Assembly (NCBI GenBank): GCA_947624385.1
Contig: CANQJZ010000011.1
Coordinates: 1 to 54,297 of the forward strand
DNA: 54,297 nucleotides
Origin: an uncultured Oscillospiraceae bacterium
GTDB lineage: Bacteria; Bacillota; Clostridia; Oscillospirales; Oscillospiraceae
Direction: 5' to 3'
This document shows, piece by piece, positions 1 through 7,353 of this stretch (positions within the stretch are counted from its first letter, which is position 1; each line of letters opens with the position of its first letter). Made by a program: the position numbers and the translations under genes. Below the pieces are notes generated by a model, which saw only the letters and a list, made by a program, of their open reading frames with translations, was not told the origin of the DNA and made no database searches.

Positions 1-2
1 TG

Positions 3-80
3 CGGGAACTTGGATATGACCCTGCAGTGATCGGAGATTCCCGCGTAAAAGGTATTGCGTATCACATTACCAAGGAATAG
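3..80 (+). CDS. C-terminal end of an unrecognised protein (5' partial)
   Basis: An open frame enters from the left edge and ends with TAG at 78-80, giving 25 residues that finish in the motif GIAYHITKE. The start lies outside the window. The frame is followed 12 bases later by another ATG with a plausible ribosome site, so the two are probably co-transcribed. I do not recognise the family. Confidence 0.4.
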   Translation, partial: RELGYDPAVIGDSRVKGIAYHITKE

Positions 81-92
81 AGGATATAACCG

Positions 93-356
93 ATGAAGAA
101 TGACAGCCAAGAGCAGAAGTGTTGGGCATGCCACAAAACAATAGTCGGGAAAGCCCATTTCGGACTTTGCTCCGCCTGTGCGAATAAATATGGGACTCCT
201 GTAGTGAGTCTTTTCGCACTAGCTGGTGGTGGCATTATTACGTTTCTTGGGAAGAACGTGCGCAAAAAAGAGGGTGTCCATATAATATATGGATGCCCTC
301 TTTCTATGAGTGCGCCCGAAAAACAAACTTCTTTCCAGAAATTCACTCGGCGCTGA
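93..356 (+). CDS. Small zinc-ribbon-like hypothetical protein
   Basis: 87 residues. Residues 10-30 carry two Cys pairs, CWAC and CSAC, spaced as in a small zinc-binding knuckle, followed by a Gly/Ala/Ile-rich hydrophobic stretch (about 37-53) that could be a membrane segment. A GAGG ribosome site lies about 9 bases before the ATG. The last third of the frame runs through an inverted repeat at 267-303, and its end overlaps the end of the convergent gene at 343-780, so the true C terminus may have been altered by a rearrangement. Function unknown; it is probably part of the phage or plasmid-derived region. Confidence 0.4.
   Translation: MKNDSQEQKCWACHKTIVGKAHFGLCSACANKYGTPVVSLFALAGGGIITFLGKNVRKKEGVHIIYGCPLSMSAPEKQTSFQKFTRR
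267..303. terminator. Inverted repeat, likely terminator of the leftward gene
   Basis: Arms of 17 bases (AAAGAGGGTGTCCATAT and ATATGGATGCCCTCTTT) pair with two adjacent mismatches around a very short AT loop. T-runs exist on both sides, so it could stop transcription in either direction. It sits 40 bases past the stop of the leftward gene 343-780. Confidence 0.5.
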
Positions 357-780
357 AGCAGCGTTCTTCCTCCATCAGCTGGGAATTCACTTGCTCCACA
401 TAATCGTAAAGCTCGCCAGAGCGCACACACTTATCCATGCCGCTCGACGTCCGGTCAACGATAGTCTTGACGTAGTTCCCCATGCCAATGGTCACCTGAT
501 AATGGTGTCCATCTATGACCTTTTCCCAGGTCGAGTTCACAAACTTCCCCCGGTCTGCTCTGACTTCGGCGGTTTGTAACGTCCATGTCTCTGCATCAAA
601 GTCAAGCAGAGCCGCCAGAACCTCCGGAGGGATATCCCTCTCTGACACACGCTTTTTATAGTGGGTGCCATCAAGGTATAGCTTATGGGCGTCTTTCATC
701 TTAAATCGGACACGTTCAAACAGGGAGGGAGGCCCAAACTGAATATGGAACCTCGCTTTGGGATAGCTTTCTCTGTACAT
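343..780 (-). CDS. Hypothetical protein of the accessory region
   Basis: 145 residues, soluble, no signal peptide. It contains a compact alpha/beta-looking stretch with HYKKRVSERDIPPEV followed by strands and the segment YQVTIGMGNYVKTIV. This arrangement resembles small phage or mobile-element proteins of the DUF4258 / RNase-toxin-like type, but I cannot assign it with confidence. Immediately upstream lie the remnants at 814-912, so the gene stands at an old recombination boundary and its own promoter may be lost. Confidence 0.4.
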   Translation of the reverse strand: MYRESYPKARFHIQFGPPSLFERVRFKMKDAHKLYLDGTHYKKRVSERDIPPEVLAALLDFDAETWTLQTAEVRADRGKFVNSTWEKVIDGHHYQVTIGMGNYVKTIVDRTSSGMDKCVRSGELYDYVEQVNSQLMEEERCFSAE

Positions 781-813
781 TATCTGTCCCCCGGATTCGA
801 CAAAGAAGCGGCC

Positions 814-912
814 TCAATCATCGTGCTCATAGAAATAGTCTTCCGCATCCTCGTAATCGACAAAGTCATCGTAGTGGTCATAGTAAAAATCATCCGGATC
901 TGAATAGTCATA
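814..912 (-). pseudogene. Acidic, tyrosine-rich C-terminal tail of a truncated gene
   Basis: On the minus strand this frame reads as an acidic tail of Asp, Glu, Tyr and Phe (motifs YDHYDDF and EDYFYEHDD) ending in TGA at 814-816. Composition this biased over 33 codons is unlikely to be noise. There is no start codon and homology-looking sequence stops near 912, exactly where a plus-strand remnant begins. I read it as the 3' end of a gene cut off by a deletion. Confidence 0.35.
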
Positions 913-1222
913 CCTAGCTGCGGAGCACGATGCTGGGCCATGGCATGACTACTTTTATTGCGACCCCACAACGGGCAAACTGAACGACTGCATCCACATG
1001 GAGCAGTTCATGGACAGGAACCATGGCGTAAATTTTGAAAAAGTCCGCAATAAGCCCATCAGCGAACTGACTTTCACGGAGGTCTGCACTTACCTCACCG
1101 CGATCTTCCGGCATAACCGAACAAGCGAAGGAACAGTCACGCGGTTCACCGAAGATGGCACTATCAAGAGGCTCCTGATGCGGTGTTTGGAAGTAGAGCC
1201 GGAATCTGAGGAGGGGATTTGA
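908..1222 (+). pseudogene. Truncated hypothetical (possibly DUF6508-like) fragment
   Basis: The frame is open from 908 and coherent from about 923 (PWHDYFYCD) to the TGA at 1220-1222, but has no start codon before the internal ATG at 998. The C-terminal part (LTFTEVCTYLTAIFRHNR, then DGTIKRLLMRCLE) resembles the end of DUF6508-type proteins; this is a recollection of the family pattern, not a search result. The 5' part was lost at the junction near 908-925. The next gene starts directly after the stop. Confidence 0.4.
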
Positions 1223-1756
1223 GTGGTCAAAAATGCGATCTATGGCCTTGCCGTTGGTGACGCCTTGGGCGTTCCTGCAGAGTTCCAGGACAGGGCCGCG
1301 CTCAAGCTGAAGCCCATCACCACGATGATCGGTGGCGGTTTCCACGGTCAGCCTGCGGGAACATGGTCAGACGACACCAGCATGATCTCATGTACGCTCA
1401 ACGGAAAGAAATACTCTGTGGACTTCGTTGCCGGTCGTGCGCTCCGGGAGATGGAGCCTGCCGCAAAAATGTATGGACGTATCGTCGCCATATCCAACGC
1501 GGCTATCAAAGGAGAAACACTCCCTGATGCCAAGGATTTGTCCATAAAGGATGCCATTGATACCATGATCCGCTGGTTCTGCATCCTGTTCAACAACCAG
1601 TTCACCCCGGACGAGGTGCTGGACTACTACCCAGCGGACCGGCTCATGCACGACATTGCCCTGGCGCTGATGGCGGTACAGACACAGACCACCGAGGTGC
1701 TGAACGAGTTCCCTACGAAGGCAGCGGTGCCGGAGGAGACGGACTCTCCGGCATGA
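1223..1756 (+). CDS. Chimeric ORF: DraG-like N terminus fused to a phage tail assembly chaperone
   Basis: Residues 1-53 (start GTG at 1223) match the start of ADP-ribosylglycohydrolases: GLAVGDALGVPAEF and GTWSDDTS, which supply the first metal-binding residues of that fold. From the Met at 1382 the sequence changes to a phage tail assembly chaperone (gpG-like) of about 124 residues, with SVDFVAGRALREME, the helical WFCILFNNQFT segment and YYPADRLMHDIALALMA. The rest of the hydrolase is absent, so it cannot be active. The ATG at 1382 is the likely native chaperone start. It is followed with a 4-base overlap by the short companion ORF at 1753. The fusion is in frame, which points to deletion between two DNA modules. 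Confidence 0.65.
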   Translation: MVKNAIYGLAVGDALGVPAEFQDRAALKLKPITTMIGGGFHGQPAGTWSDDTSMISCTLNGKKYSVDFVAGRALREMEPAAKMYGRIVAISNAAIKGETLPDAKDLSIKDAIDTMIRWFCILFNNQFTPDEVLDYYPADRLMHDIALALMAVQTQTTEVLNEFPTKAAVPEETDSPA

Positions 1757-1944
1757 CGCTGCCTGATTTTATATACTCCACCTATAACTCCCTGCTGGAG
1801 AGCGACTGGAGAATGGCCGAGATAGATCAATGTGATCTGCTCGGCTTTTTGCATATCCGGGCGTGGGGAGCCAGAAAGAAACAGCAGGACTCCAAGCCAA
1901 AACCCGGCTACATTGATACTGTGTGGCCAAGCTTGAAACCCTGA
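1753..1944 (+). CDS. Short phage tail-assembly companion protein (gpGT-like)
   Basis: 63 residues overlapping the chaperone ORF by ATGA. It has the pattern seen after tail assembly chaperones in siphoviruses of Firmicutes: YSTYNSLLESDW, then a Leu-Arg-Ala-Trp helix (LGFLHIRAWGARKK) and a C-terminal VWPSLKP. In many phages this product is made as a programmed frameshift extension of the chaperone, which then recruits the tape measure protein. Here the overlap would also allow simple translational coupling. The tape measure gene, normally next, starts only at 3268. Confidence 0.55.
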   Translation: MTLPDFIYSTYNSLLESDWRMAEIDQCDLLGFLHIRAWGARKKQQDSKPKPGYIDTVWPSLKP

Positions 1945-2016
1945 AGCGGTTTTGGCTTGGTGCTCCTTGCAGAACCGGCTTGTCATTTAGTAGTGCGATA
2001 AAGTTTTAGGAATAAC

Positions 2017-2045
2017 TTGTAAGAACCACGTCTAACCGTTATAAT
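2017..2045 (+). promoter_or_regulatory. Sigma-A type promoter of the nucleotidyltransferase/HEPN pair
   Basis: TTGTAA at 2017-2022 and a perfect TATAAT at 2040-2045 are separated by 17 bases. A GGGGAGG ribosome site and ATG follow at 2078. This gives the inserted genes their own expression inside the tail operon. Confidence 0.75.
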
Positions 2046-2077
2046 AGGGACAGAATACAAACGGGGAGGCGAGTATC

Positions 2078-2392
2078 ATGCCGACACGGGAAATCGAAGA
2101 ACTGAAGAACCGATTTGTAGAGCAGCTTTCCCCGTTGCAGGTGTACCTGTTTGGCTCTTTCGCGGACGGGACCGACCGGGAGGACAGCGACTTTGACTTT
2201 TACATTGTTGTTGACGATGACAGTCCCAGCCCTATGGACTTGGCTGCGGAGGCATACAAGGCCATTCGCCATGTTAGGACACGTCCTGTAGATATTCTTG
2301 TAGGGAAAAAGTCTCGTTTTGAGGCCCGGAAGAATATGCCGACGGTAGAGCGAGAAGTGTACCGAAAAGGGGTGCTGCTCTATGGCGAATAA
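2078..2392 (+). CDS. MNT-type nucleotidyltransferase, antitoxin-like (MntA family)
   Basis: 104 residues, the usual size of a minimal nucleotidyltransferase. The family signature is complete: GSFADG at residues 25-30 followed by DSDFDFYIVV, giving the GSx10DxD arrangement whose Asp residues bind metal; a third acidic position lies in the strand PVDILV. In MntA-HepT modules this enzyme AMPylates the HEPN toxin and so silences it. The stop overlaps the start of the HEPN gene (TAA 2390-2392, ATG 2382), the arrangement expected for such a pair. It carries its own promoter and a terminator follows the pair, so it behaves as an independent cassette in the phage tail region. Confidence 0.8.
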   Translation: MPTREIEELKNRFVEQLSPLQVYLFGSFADGTDREDSDFDFYIVVDDDSPSPMDLAAEAYKAIRHVRTRPVDILVGKKSRFEARKNMPTVEREVYRKGVLLYGE

Positions 2393-2780
2393 TGCTTTTG
2401 AGTGGCTCGAATACGCGGAAAAGGATTTTGGCGTGGCAAAGCATCTTTTTGAGACGTTTCGCCCGATGCCCATAGAAATCATCTGTTTCCACTGCCAGTA
2501 GGCGGGGGAAAAGGCGCTCAAGGCGGCAATCCTGTCAAAGGGCATTTCGGATGAAGCACCCAAAACACATGACTTGGCTTTCTTGCTGGCACAGCTAGAA
2601 GGCTGCTTGAAGATCGACGAACGTTACTACGACTATGCAGAGACGCTTACTCCTTATGGTGTAGCGGTGCGGTACCCCAGTGAGACTGGCATGGAAGAGC
2701 GCCATGTCCAAGCGGCACTATCGTATGCGGATGCCATATTAGAGTGGGCAAAAGATATTGTATCCAGAACGGATTCTTAA
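2382..2780 (+). pseudogene. HEPN-domain (HepT-like) gene with an in-frame TAG
   Basis: Read through one TAG at 2499-2501 the frame encodes 132 residues typical of HEPN proteins: WLEYAEKDFGVAKHLFE, then CFHCQ-stop-AGEKALKA, and a C-terminal helix VQAALSYADAILEW. Family members have HCQQAAEKALKA at this point, so the stop replaces a Gln codon (CAG to TAG). The RNase motif of HEPN toxins (R-x4-6-H) is not obvious in the remaining part. Either the gene is dead, leaving an orphan nucleotidyltransferase, or the amber codon is read through. A second ATG at 2574 could start only a 68-residue fragment. Confidence 0.7.
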
Positions 2781-2810
2781 AGGTGTAGTTGATACGAAGT
2801 CAATATACTG

Positions 2811-2843
2811 AGGTCGAGAGGAAACAATCTCTCGACCTTTTAT
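2811..2843 (+). terminator. Rho-independent terminator after the MNT/HEPN pair
   Basis: A perfect 10-base stem (AGGTCGAGAG with CTCTCGACCT) closes an 8-base loop and is followed by TTTTATT. It lies 30 bases after the HEPN stop codon. Confidence 0.85.
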
Positions 2844-2896
2844 TATACCTAGTAGCTGCTGTGGTTGAAGGGCCATGGAGTGCAGTGAGCTGACGC

Positions 2897-3154
2897 TTAT
2901 GGATTTGTCTTCACTGCTCTGATCTCTTTGACCAGGCTGACCACATCATCCTCTGATGTCAGACCCAGCTCGTCTGCCAGCCCCGCAAAGGCGTCCTGTG
3001 CATCCCGCAGCGCCAGCATGGTCGGGTTCGCCAGAACATACTGGCCATCCTTTTCCACAAAAGCGACCTTGTCACCATCCTTCAGCTTCAGTGCGCGGCG
3101 GATGGTGATCGGCAGGGTGATCTGTCCTTTGCTTGTGATTTTCGCAAGTTCCAT
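2897..3154 (-). CDS. AbrB/SpoVT-type antitoxin-like DNA-binding protein
   Basis: 85 residues from the ATG at 3154, chosen because AAGGAGG lies 10 bases upstream; a longer frame to 3184 has no such site. Residues 1-45 form a swapped-hairpin AbrB domain: ITSKGQITLPITIRRALKLKDGDKVAF. The C-terminal 40 residues are helical and acidic. Proteins of this kind are usually antitoxins (MazE/VapB-like) or small regulators. No toxin ORF lies on either side, so it is an orphan here. It is transcribed against the phage tail genes and sits between the MNT/HEPN pair and the tape measure gene. Confidence 0.8.
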   Translation of the reverse strand: MELAKITSKGQITLPITIRRALKLKDGDKVAFVEKDGQYVLANPTMLALRDAQDAFAGLADELGLTSEDDVVSLVKEIRAVKTNP

Positions 3155-3199
3155 GTCAAATTGCCTCCTTCCAAGGAAAACCATGGATTCCTTACTTTT

Positions 3200-3228
3200 A
3201 TTATACCCACTATCCCGCAGGATTGCAA
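3200..3228 (-). promoter_or_regulatory. Promoter of the AbrB-like gene, inside a terminator palindrome
   Basis: On the minus strand TTGCAA (3223-3228) and TATAAT (3200-3205) are spaced by exactly 17 bases. The -35 box begins at the last base of the left arm and extends into the loop of the hairpin at 3212-3250, so promoter and terminator share DNA. Confidence 0.75.
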
Positions 3229-3250
3229 GTTGATCCTGCTGGGATTTTTT
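3212..3250 (+). terminator. Terminator hairpin just before the tape measure gene
   Basis: ATCCCGCAGGAT pairs with ATCCTGCTGGGAT around a 9-base loop and is followed by a T-run (3245-3250). On the plus strand it would stop transcription entering the tape measure gene, isolating the insert between 1945 and 3250. Confidence 0.7.
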
Positions 3251-3267
3251 GCATCGAGGTGAAATAA

Positions 3268-6138
3268 ATGCCCGATTCCCTCCGCGACCTTGTGGTGTCG
3301 CTTTCCCTGAATACCGAGAATTTCACCCGGAACATCAAATCGGTCAATAAGCAGATACAAGAAGCGGAGAGCTATTTCAAGCTGGCGGCTTCGGGTGTGA
3401 CCGGCTTTGAAAAAACCGCCGAGGGGCTGTCTGCAAAGCTGACCATGCTGCAGCGCAAGCTCCAGCTCCAGAAGGATGTGGTAGGGCAGTATGAGCGGGC
3501 GTTGACTCAGGCGACCAGCAAGCTCACTGAATGCACCACCCGCCAGATGGACTACGCCATGCGGTTGGAAGCGGCAAAGCAGAAGCAGGCCGCTCTTGCC
3601 CAGCAGGTACAGTCTGCAGCAGCCGCCTATGAGCACTATAAGACCACGCTGGGAGAGAACAACTTTACTACCCAAGTGGCAAAGGCCAACCTGGACGCCC
3701 TGGACGCACAGTACAAAGAGGCGTCGGATGATGTAAAGAAGCTCTCCGGCCAGAACGATGCGCTCCAGAAGGCGACCCAAAACGCAGCGGACGCCGTTTC
3801 CACCCAGCAGACCCAGCTGAACAAGGCGAAGGCGGCGCTCAAGGATACGGAGGCCGCCATCCGCAGCACCAACAAGGAGTTGGCAACGGCCAGGTCTGCG
3901 TGGACCGCGGCGGGACAATCCCTGGAGGAGTTCGGTGCCCGGTGTACGAGGGCGTCGCAGACCATGATCACGGTCGGCAGGTCCCTGTCCATGTACGTCA
4001 CCGCCCCTATCGTTTCTCTGGCGGCTTCATCCGTCAAAGCGTCCTTAGACTTTGAATCTTCCTTCGCCTCTGTGCGCAAGACCGTGGAGGCGACCGAGGA
4101 GGAGTTCGCGGAGTTGGCACAGGCATCCAAGGAGATGTCCACCGAGATCGCAGCCTCTACGACCACCATCAACGAGGTCATGGCCACCGGTGGTCAGTTG
4201 GGCATCGCCAATGAGCACCTGCAGGAGTTCACCAAGGTCATGATCGACCTGGGCAACTGCTGCGAAGATCTGTCGGCAGATGAGGCGGCGACATCCATTG
4301 CCAAGTTTGCCAACGTCATGGGCACCGACCAGGGGCTGTTCCAGAACATCGGCTCCACAATCGTCGAACTGGGCAACAACTTCGCCACCACCGAGAAGCC
4401 TATCGCAGAGATGGCCCAGCGCCTGGCCGGTGCTGGCAAACAGGTGGGGCTTACGGAGCCGCAGGTTCTGGCTTTTGCTGCCGCTCTGTCCTCCGTGGGC
4501 ATCCAGGCGCAGATGGGCGGTTCTTCGCTGTCCAAGGCCCTGATCAAGATGGAGGTGGCCTGTGCCACTGGCGGGCAGGCCCTCACCGACTTTGCCGACG
4601 TGTGCGGTGTGACGGAGGATCAGTTCAAGACCCTGTTTGAGTCTGACCCCGCCGCTGCTTTCCAGCTCTTTATTACTCGCTTGGCACAGATGGACGAGGC
4701 CGGTGAAAGCTCCATTGCTGTCCTTAATGAAATAGGTATCAGCGAAATCCGGCTCCGTGATACCTTGCTCCGGTCCGTCAACGCCAACGAGCTTTTTGCC
4801 CGTGCGCAGGACATGGCGAACCGCGCCTGGGAGGAGAACACCGCGCTGACCGTCGAGGCCAACAAGCGGTATGCCACCACAGCCAGCCAGCTCACCAACC
4901 TGAAGAACAAGGCGGTGCTGTTTGGCCAGCAGCTGGGCGACGACCTCAATCCCATGCTCCGCAAGGCCATGGAGGGAGTCAGTGACTTCCTGGACAAGCT
5001 CCTGGAGATGGACGAGGCCGAGCGGATGCAGCTCATGCGCAACGCGGCCATTGTTGCCTCCATCGGCCCGGTGCTCCTGGTGCTGGGCAAGGTGACAAAG
5101 GGCGTCGGGACCCTGTCCACCGGCATCGGCAAATTCGCCACCGCCGTGGGAAAGGCCGGAGGCGGCTTCAAGGGCTTCCTGACTACCCTGGGGAAATCCC
5201 CCTCCGTCTGGCTGGCGATTGCAGCCGCGACCATCGCTGCAACTGTCGCCATTGCCGATTACGTTTCCGGAGCGAAGCAGGCGCGGGAAGCTCTCAAAGG
5301 TATGCAGGAAACCGCAGATAAGTGGAAGGACACCGCCGCCGAGACCTTCTATGGTCGCAGCGAGGGGCTGTCCTTTTTTGGTATGAGTCAGGAGGACTTC
5401 ACACGGGAGCAGCGAAACGTCGAGCAGTGGCTGGATGGCGTGATTGCCGCGTGGTCGGACGGTCAGGAGGACACAGATGAGGTCGTTTCCCAGTGGACGG
5501 AATCTTTCAAAAGCCTGACGGACAACACGCGCACCGAGCTGCAGAAGATGAAGGAGGACGCCCAGGAAAGCGGCTACACCTCCATGGTCAGTCAGCTGGA
5601 ATCGGACCTCGCCACTCTGGACGACCTGGACGCGGAGATCGCGGCCCTGCTGAAGAACCGCCAGAACGGTTACCTCTCCGATGGCGATAAAATCCGCCTA
5701 CAGGAGCTGATCGACACCCGCGAGGCCATTGAGGTGAAGTACCATCTGACCCCGGCAGACGTGGATGGCTTCGATACCATCCGGCAGAAGCTGGAGGCCG
5801 AGGTCGCCAGGGCTCAGGCGCGGGGCAAAGAGGACGCGGACGTTTCCGTGTACGAGAACGCCGTGGTCGCCGCCGCCCAGGGCATGGCCCAGCTCAACTC
5901 GCAAATCGACGACCAGTACGACAAGGAGTTCGCTCTGATCCAGGCCATGGAGGATTCCACGGCCCGGCAGTCTGCCATGGAGGAGCTGAACGCCAAGTAT
6001 GCAGAGGATCGCTGTGCCGCTGCTCAGGAGTATGCTGCGCTGCTGGCGGACATCGTCCCCCAGGTATGGGAGAGCGATGGAATCCAGCAGGCGGCCTCGG
6101 ATATCGAAACGCTGACTCTGAAGCTACTATGCCATTGA
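3268..6138 (+). CDS. Phage tail tape measure protein, C-terminally truncated
   Basis: 956 residues starting 7 bases after GAGGTG. Residues 20-210 are a long Ala/Gln/Lys-rich coiled coil (KLQLQKDVVGQYERAL and similar). Residues 225-480 form the TP901-type tape measure core, with SVKASLDFESSFASVRKTVE and EVMATGGQLGI. Residues 590-665 are Gly/Ala/Ile-rich hydrophobic segments as expected for a protein that enters the host membrane. The C terminus ends abruptly (ETLTLKLLCH) and later tail genes are missing, so a deletion near 6115 removed the rest. It is a prophage relic and no tail could be assembled from this window. Confidence 0.85.
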   Translation: MPDSLRDLVVSLSLNTENFTRNIKSVNKQIQEAESYFKLAASGVTGFEKTAEGLSAKLTMLQRKLQLQKDVVGQYERALTQATSKLTECTTRQMDYAMRLEAAKQKQAALAQQVQSAAAAYEHYKTTLGENNFTTQVAKANLDALDAQYKEASDDVKKLSGQNDALQKATQNAADAVSTQQTQLNKAKAALKDTEAAIRSTNKELATARSAWTAAGQSLEEFGARCTRASQTMITVGRSLSMYVTAPIVSLAASSVKASLDFESSFASVRKTVEATEEEFAELAQASKEMSTEIAASTTTINEVMATGGQLGIANEHLQEFTKVMIDLGNCCEDLSADEAATSIAKFANVMGTDQGLFQNIGSTIVELGNNFATTEKPIAEMAQRLAGAGKQVGLTEPQVLAFAAALSSVGIQAQMGGSSLSKALIKMEVACATGGQALTDFADVCGVTEDQFKTLFESDPAAAFQLFITRLAQMDEAGESSIAVLNEIGISEIRLRDTLLRSVNANELFARAQDMANRAWEENTALTVEANKRYATTASQLTNLKNKAVLFGQQLGDDLNPMLRKAMEGVSDFLDKLLEMDEAERMQLMRNAAIVASIGPVLLVLGKVTKGVGTLSTGIGKFATAVGKAGGGFKGFLTTLGKSPSVWLAIAAATIAATVAIADYVSGAKQAREALKGMQETADKWKDTAAETFYGRSEGLSFFGMSQEDFTREQRNVEQWLDGVIAAWSDGQEDTDEVVSQWTESFKSLTDNTRTELQKMKEDAQESGYTSMVSQLESDLATLDDLDAEIAALLKNRQNGYLSDGDKIRLQELIDTREAIEVKYHLTPADVDGFDTIRQKLEAEVARAQARGKEDADVSVYENAVVAAAQGMAQLNSQIDDQYDKEFALIQAMEDSTARQSAMEELNAKYAEDRCAAAQEYAALLADIVPQVWESDGIQQAASDIETLTLKLLCH

Positions 6139-6406
6139 CAAGATGGAACACGTTGATCCCGATATGCTCTCTCGCATGGGGATAAACGACATGATAGCAA
6201 ACCCACCGTATAGAAAAGCCATGAAATTCCCGCCCCGATGGGCGGTGGCTGGGTGCTCTGGAGGTGGGCGCCCTCCGACCGTGGCCCGACAGACGGGATC
6301 TTAAAACAAAATACCAATGCCTGAGTGCGCACGACGGCGGCGGGATACATACAGCGGAACACAAGTTAGAAACTTATGTAAACCGACATGTACCCACCGA
6401 GCTTTG
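6139..6406. other. Inter-remnant region with a short unidentified coding fragment
   Basis: Directly after the tape measure truncation a plus-strand frame reads from about 6125 to a TAA near 6302, with YAIDKMEHVDPDMLSRMG and MIANPPYRKAMKFPPRW, but it has no start codon. It looks like the 3' end of a foreign gene joined at the deletion point. The rest, up to the transposase fragment, shows no promoter, repeat or gene that I can support. Confidence 0.3.
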
Positions 6407-7015
6407 TCATGCGCATTTTTGAGCATCCAGCCGGTGGATTCTGAAACACCGGCTTTTATTGTGTCCTGCCGCCAGGCCCACCTTGGCGGAAAGGGACACA
6501 AATCGCTTGCTCGCCCGTTCGCCTTGCTGGACGAGGATGGCGCAGATCTTGTCCGCTCCAAATATCTGGTGGTTCTCCTCGTATATCTCCCGGACCTTTT
6601 CACCGATTTCCGCCCGCCGCCGGGCATACCATGTGTTGTCCCGCTTATTTCGCAGAATGTGGTTGTAGAACGTTCCCCGGGAGACCTCCAGCGCGTCACA
6701 GAGCGTGTGGACGCTGAATTGGCCGTACAGCGGCTCCAGTGCTTCCAGCTTTTCTTTCAGTGGAGCTGAGACGGTGCAATTCACGCTTTTGAGGACCTGG
6801 ATGATGGCCGCCTGCTTCTCAATTTTCCGACGCAGAGCATCAAAGGCCTGGGGCGTGACCAACACACCGGTCTCTGTGACTGTCGTTTGGAATGGTTTGA
6901 TCCAAGAGTAGAACGTGCTGCGGGCTATGCCCGTCTTCGCACAAATGTGTGCCACGCTTTCACCGGCTTGGTAGCGCATGACCAACTGGCGTTTTTCTTC
7001 TGTTGTGTGTCGCAT
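6407..7015 (-). pseudogene. IS3-family transposase, truncated
   Basis: 202 residues. The N terminus is a helix-turn-helix (EKRQLVMRYQAGESVAHICAKTGIARSTFYSW) as in IS3 OrfA, followed by a leucine-rich linker and the beginning of OrfB: YGQFSVHTLCDALEVSRGTFYNH and IYEENHQIFGADKIC. It then breaks off before the DDE catalytic core; the last 29 residues no longer resemble the family. OrfA and OrfB are in one frame here rather than joined by frameshifting. No intact terminal inverted repeats were found, so this is a dead fragment, which probably marks the site where the prophage tail was cut. Confidence 0.75.
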
Positions 7016-7353
7016 GGGGGGTGCCTCCTTTTGATGATATGCAGTATATCAAAAATGAGGTATCACTGTGCTTAGGAAACCAAAGTTGTGGCGAGTTATA
7101 TTTAAGCCCTTACAATCTGTTTTTAAGTTTTTCGAGCACTCCTTTGGTGGTGTTAAAACAAGCCAAAAAAATCAATTAAAACCCCGAAATTTCAACAATT
7201 CTGTTTGGGTGATAGAAAAGAAACAAATGGGCGTTAGAGCAAAAGCGTATAATTGCATTCATAAAACTTTTAAGACAAAAAATCAAAGTTCTTATTGACG
7301 AACAACGATGCGTGTGATACTATATAGAAAAAGCAAAAAGGAGACTACCAACC
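7016..7353. other. AT-rich intergenic region
   Basis: About 340 bases, clearly richer in A and T than the flanks. Apart from the promoter at 7295-7323 and a ribosome site AAAGGAG at about 7337-7343, I see no supported gene. Short frames here lack ribosome sites. Confidence 0.5.
7295..7323 (+). promoter_or_regulatory. Promoter of the winged-helix protein gene
   Basis: TTGACG at 7295-7300 and TACTAT at 7318-7323 are 17 bases apart, with TG one base before the -10 box (extended -10). Confidence 0.7.

Noticed and set aside
780-971. Minus-strand 63-codon frame overlapping the acidic tail
   Set aside because: Its Met/Thr/Ile-rich sequence is the out-of-phase shadow of the acidic Tyr/Asp-rich frame, which has the more protein-like composition.
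1923-1956. Hairpin CCAAGC...GCTTGG after the tail companion gene as a terminator
   Set aside because: Two short stems are interrupted and no T-run follows; too weak to call.
2499-2501. TAG read as pyrrolysine
   Set aside because: Neither interrupted gene is a methylamine methyltransferase, no pyl genes are in the window, and homologues have Gln at these positions.
1223-7015. A functional prophage
   Set aside because: Only tail chaperone, companion and a truncated tape measure gene remain; no capsid, terminase, lysis, integrase or replication genes are present.
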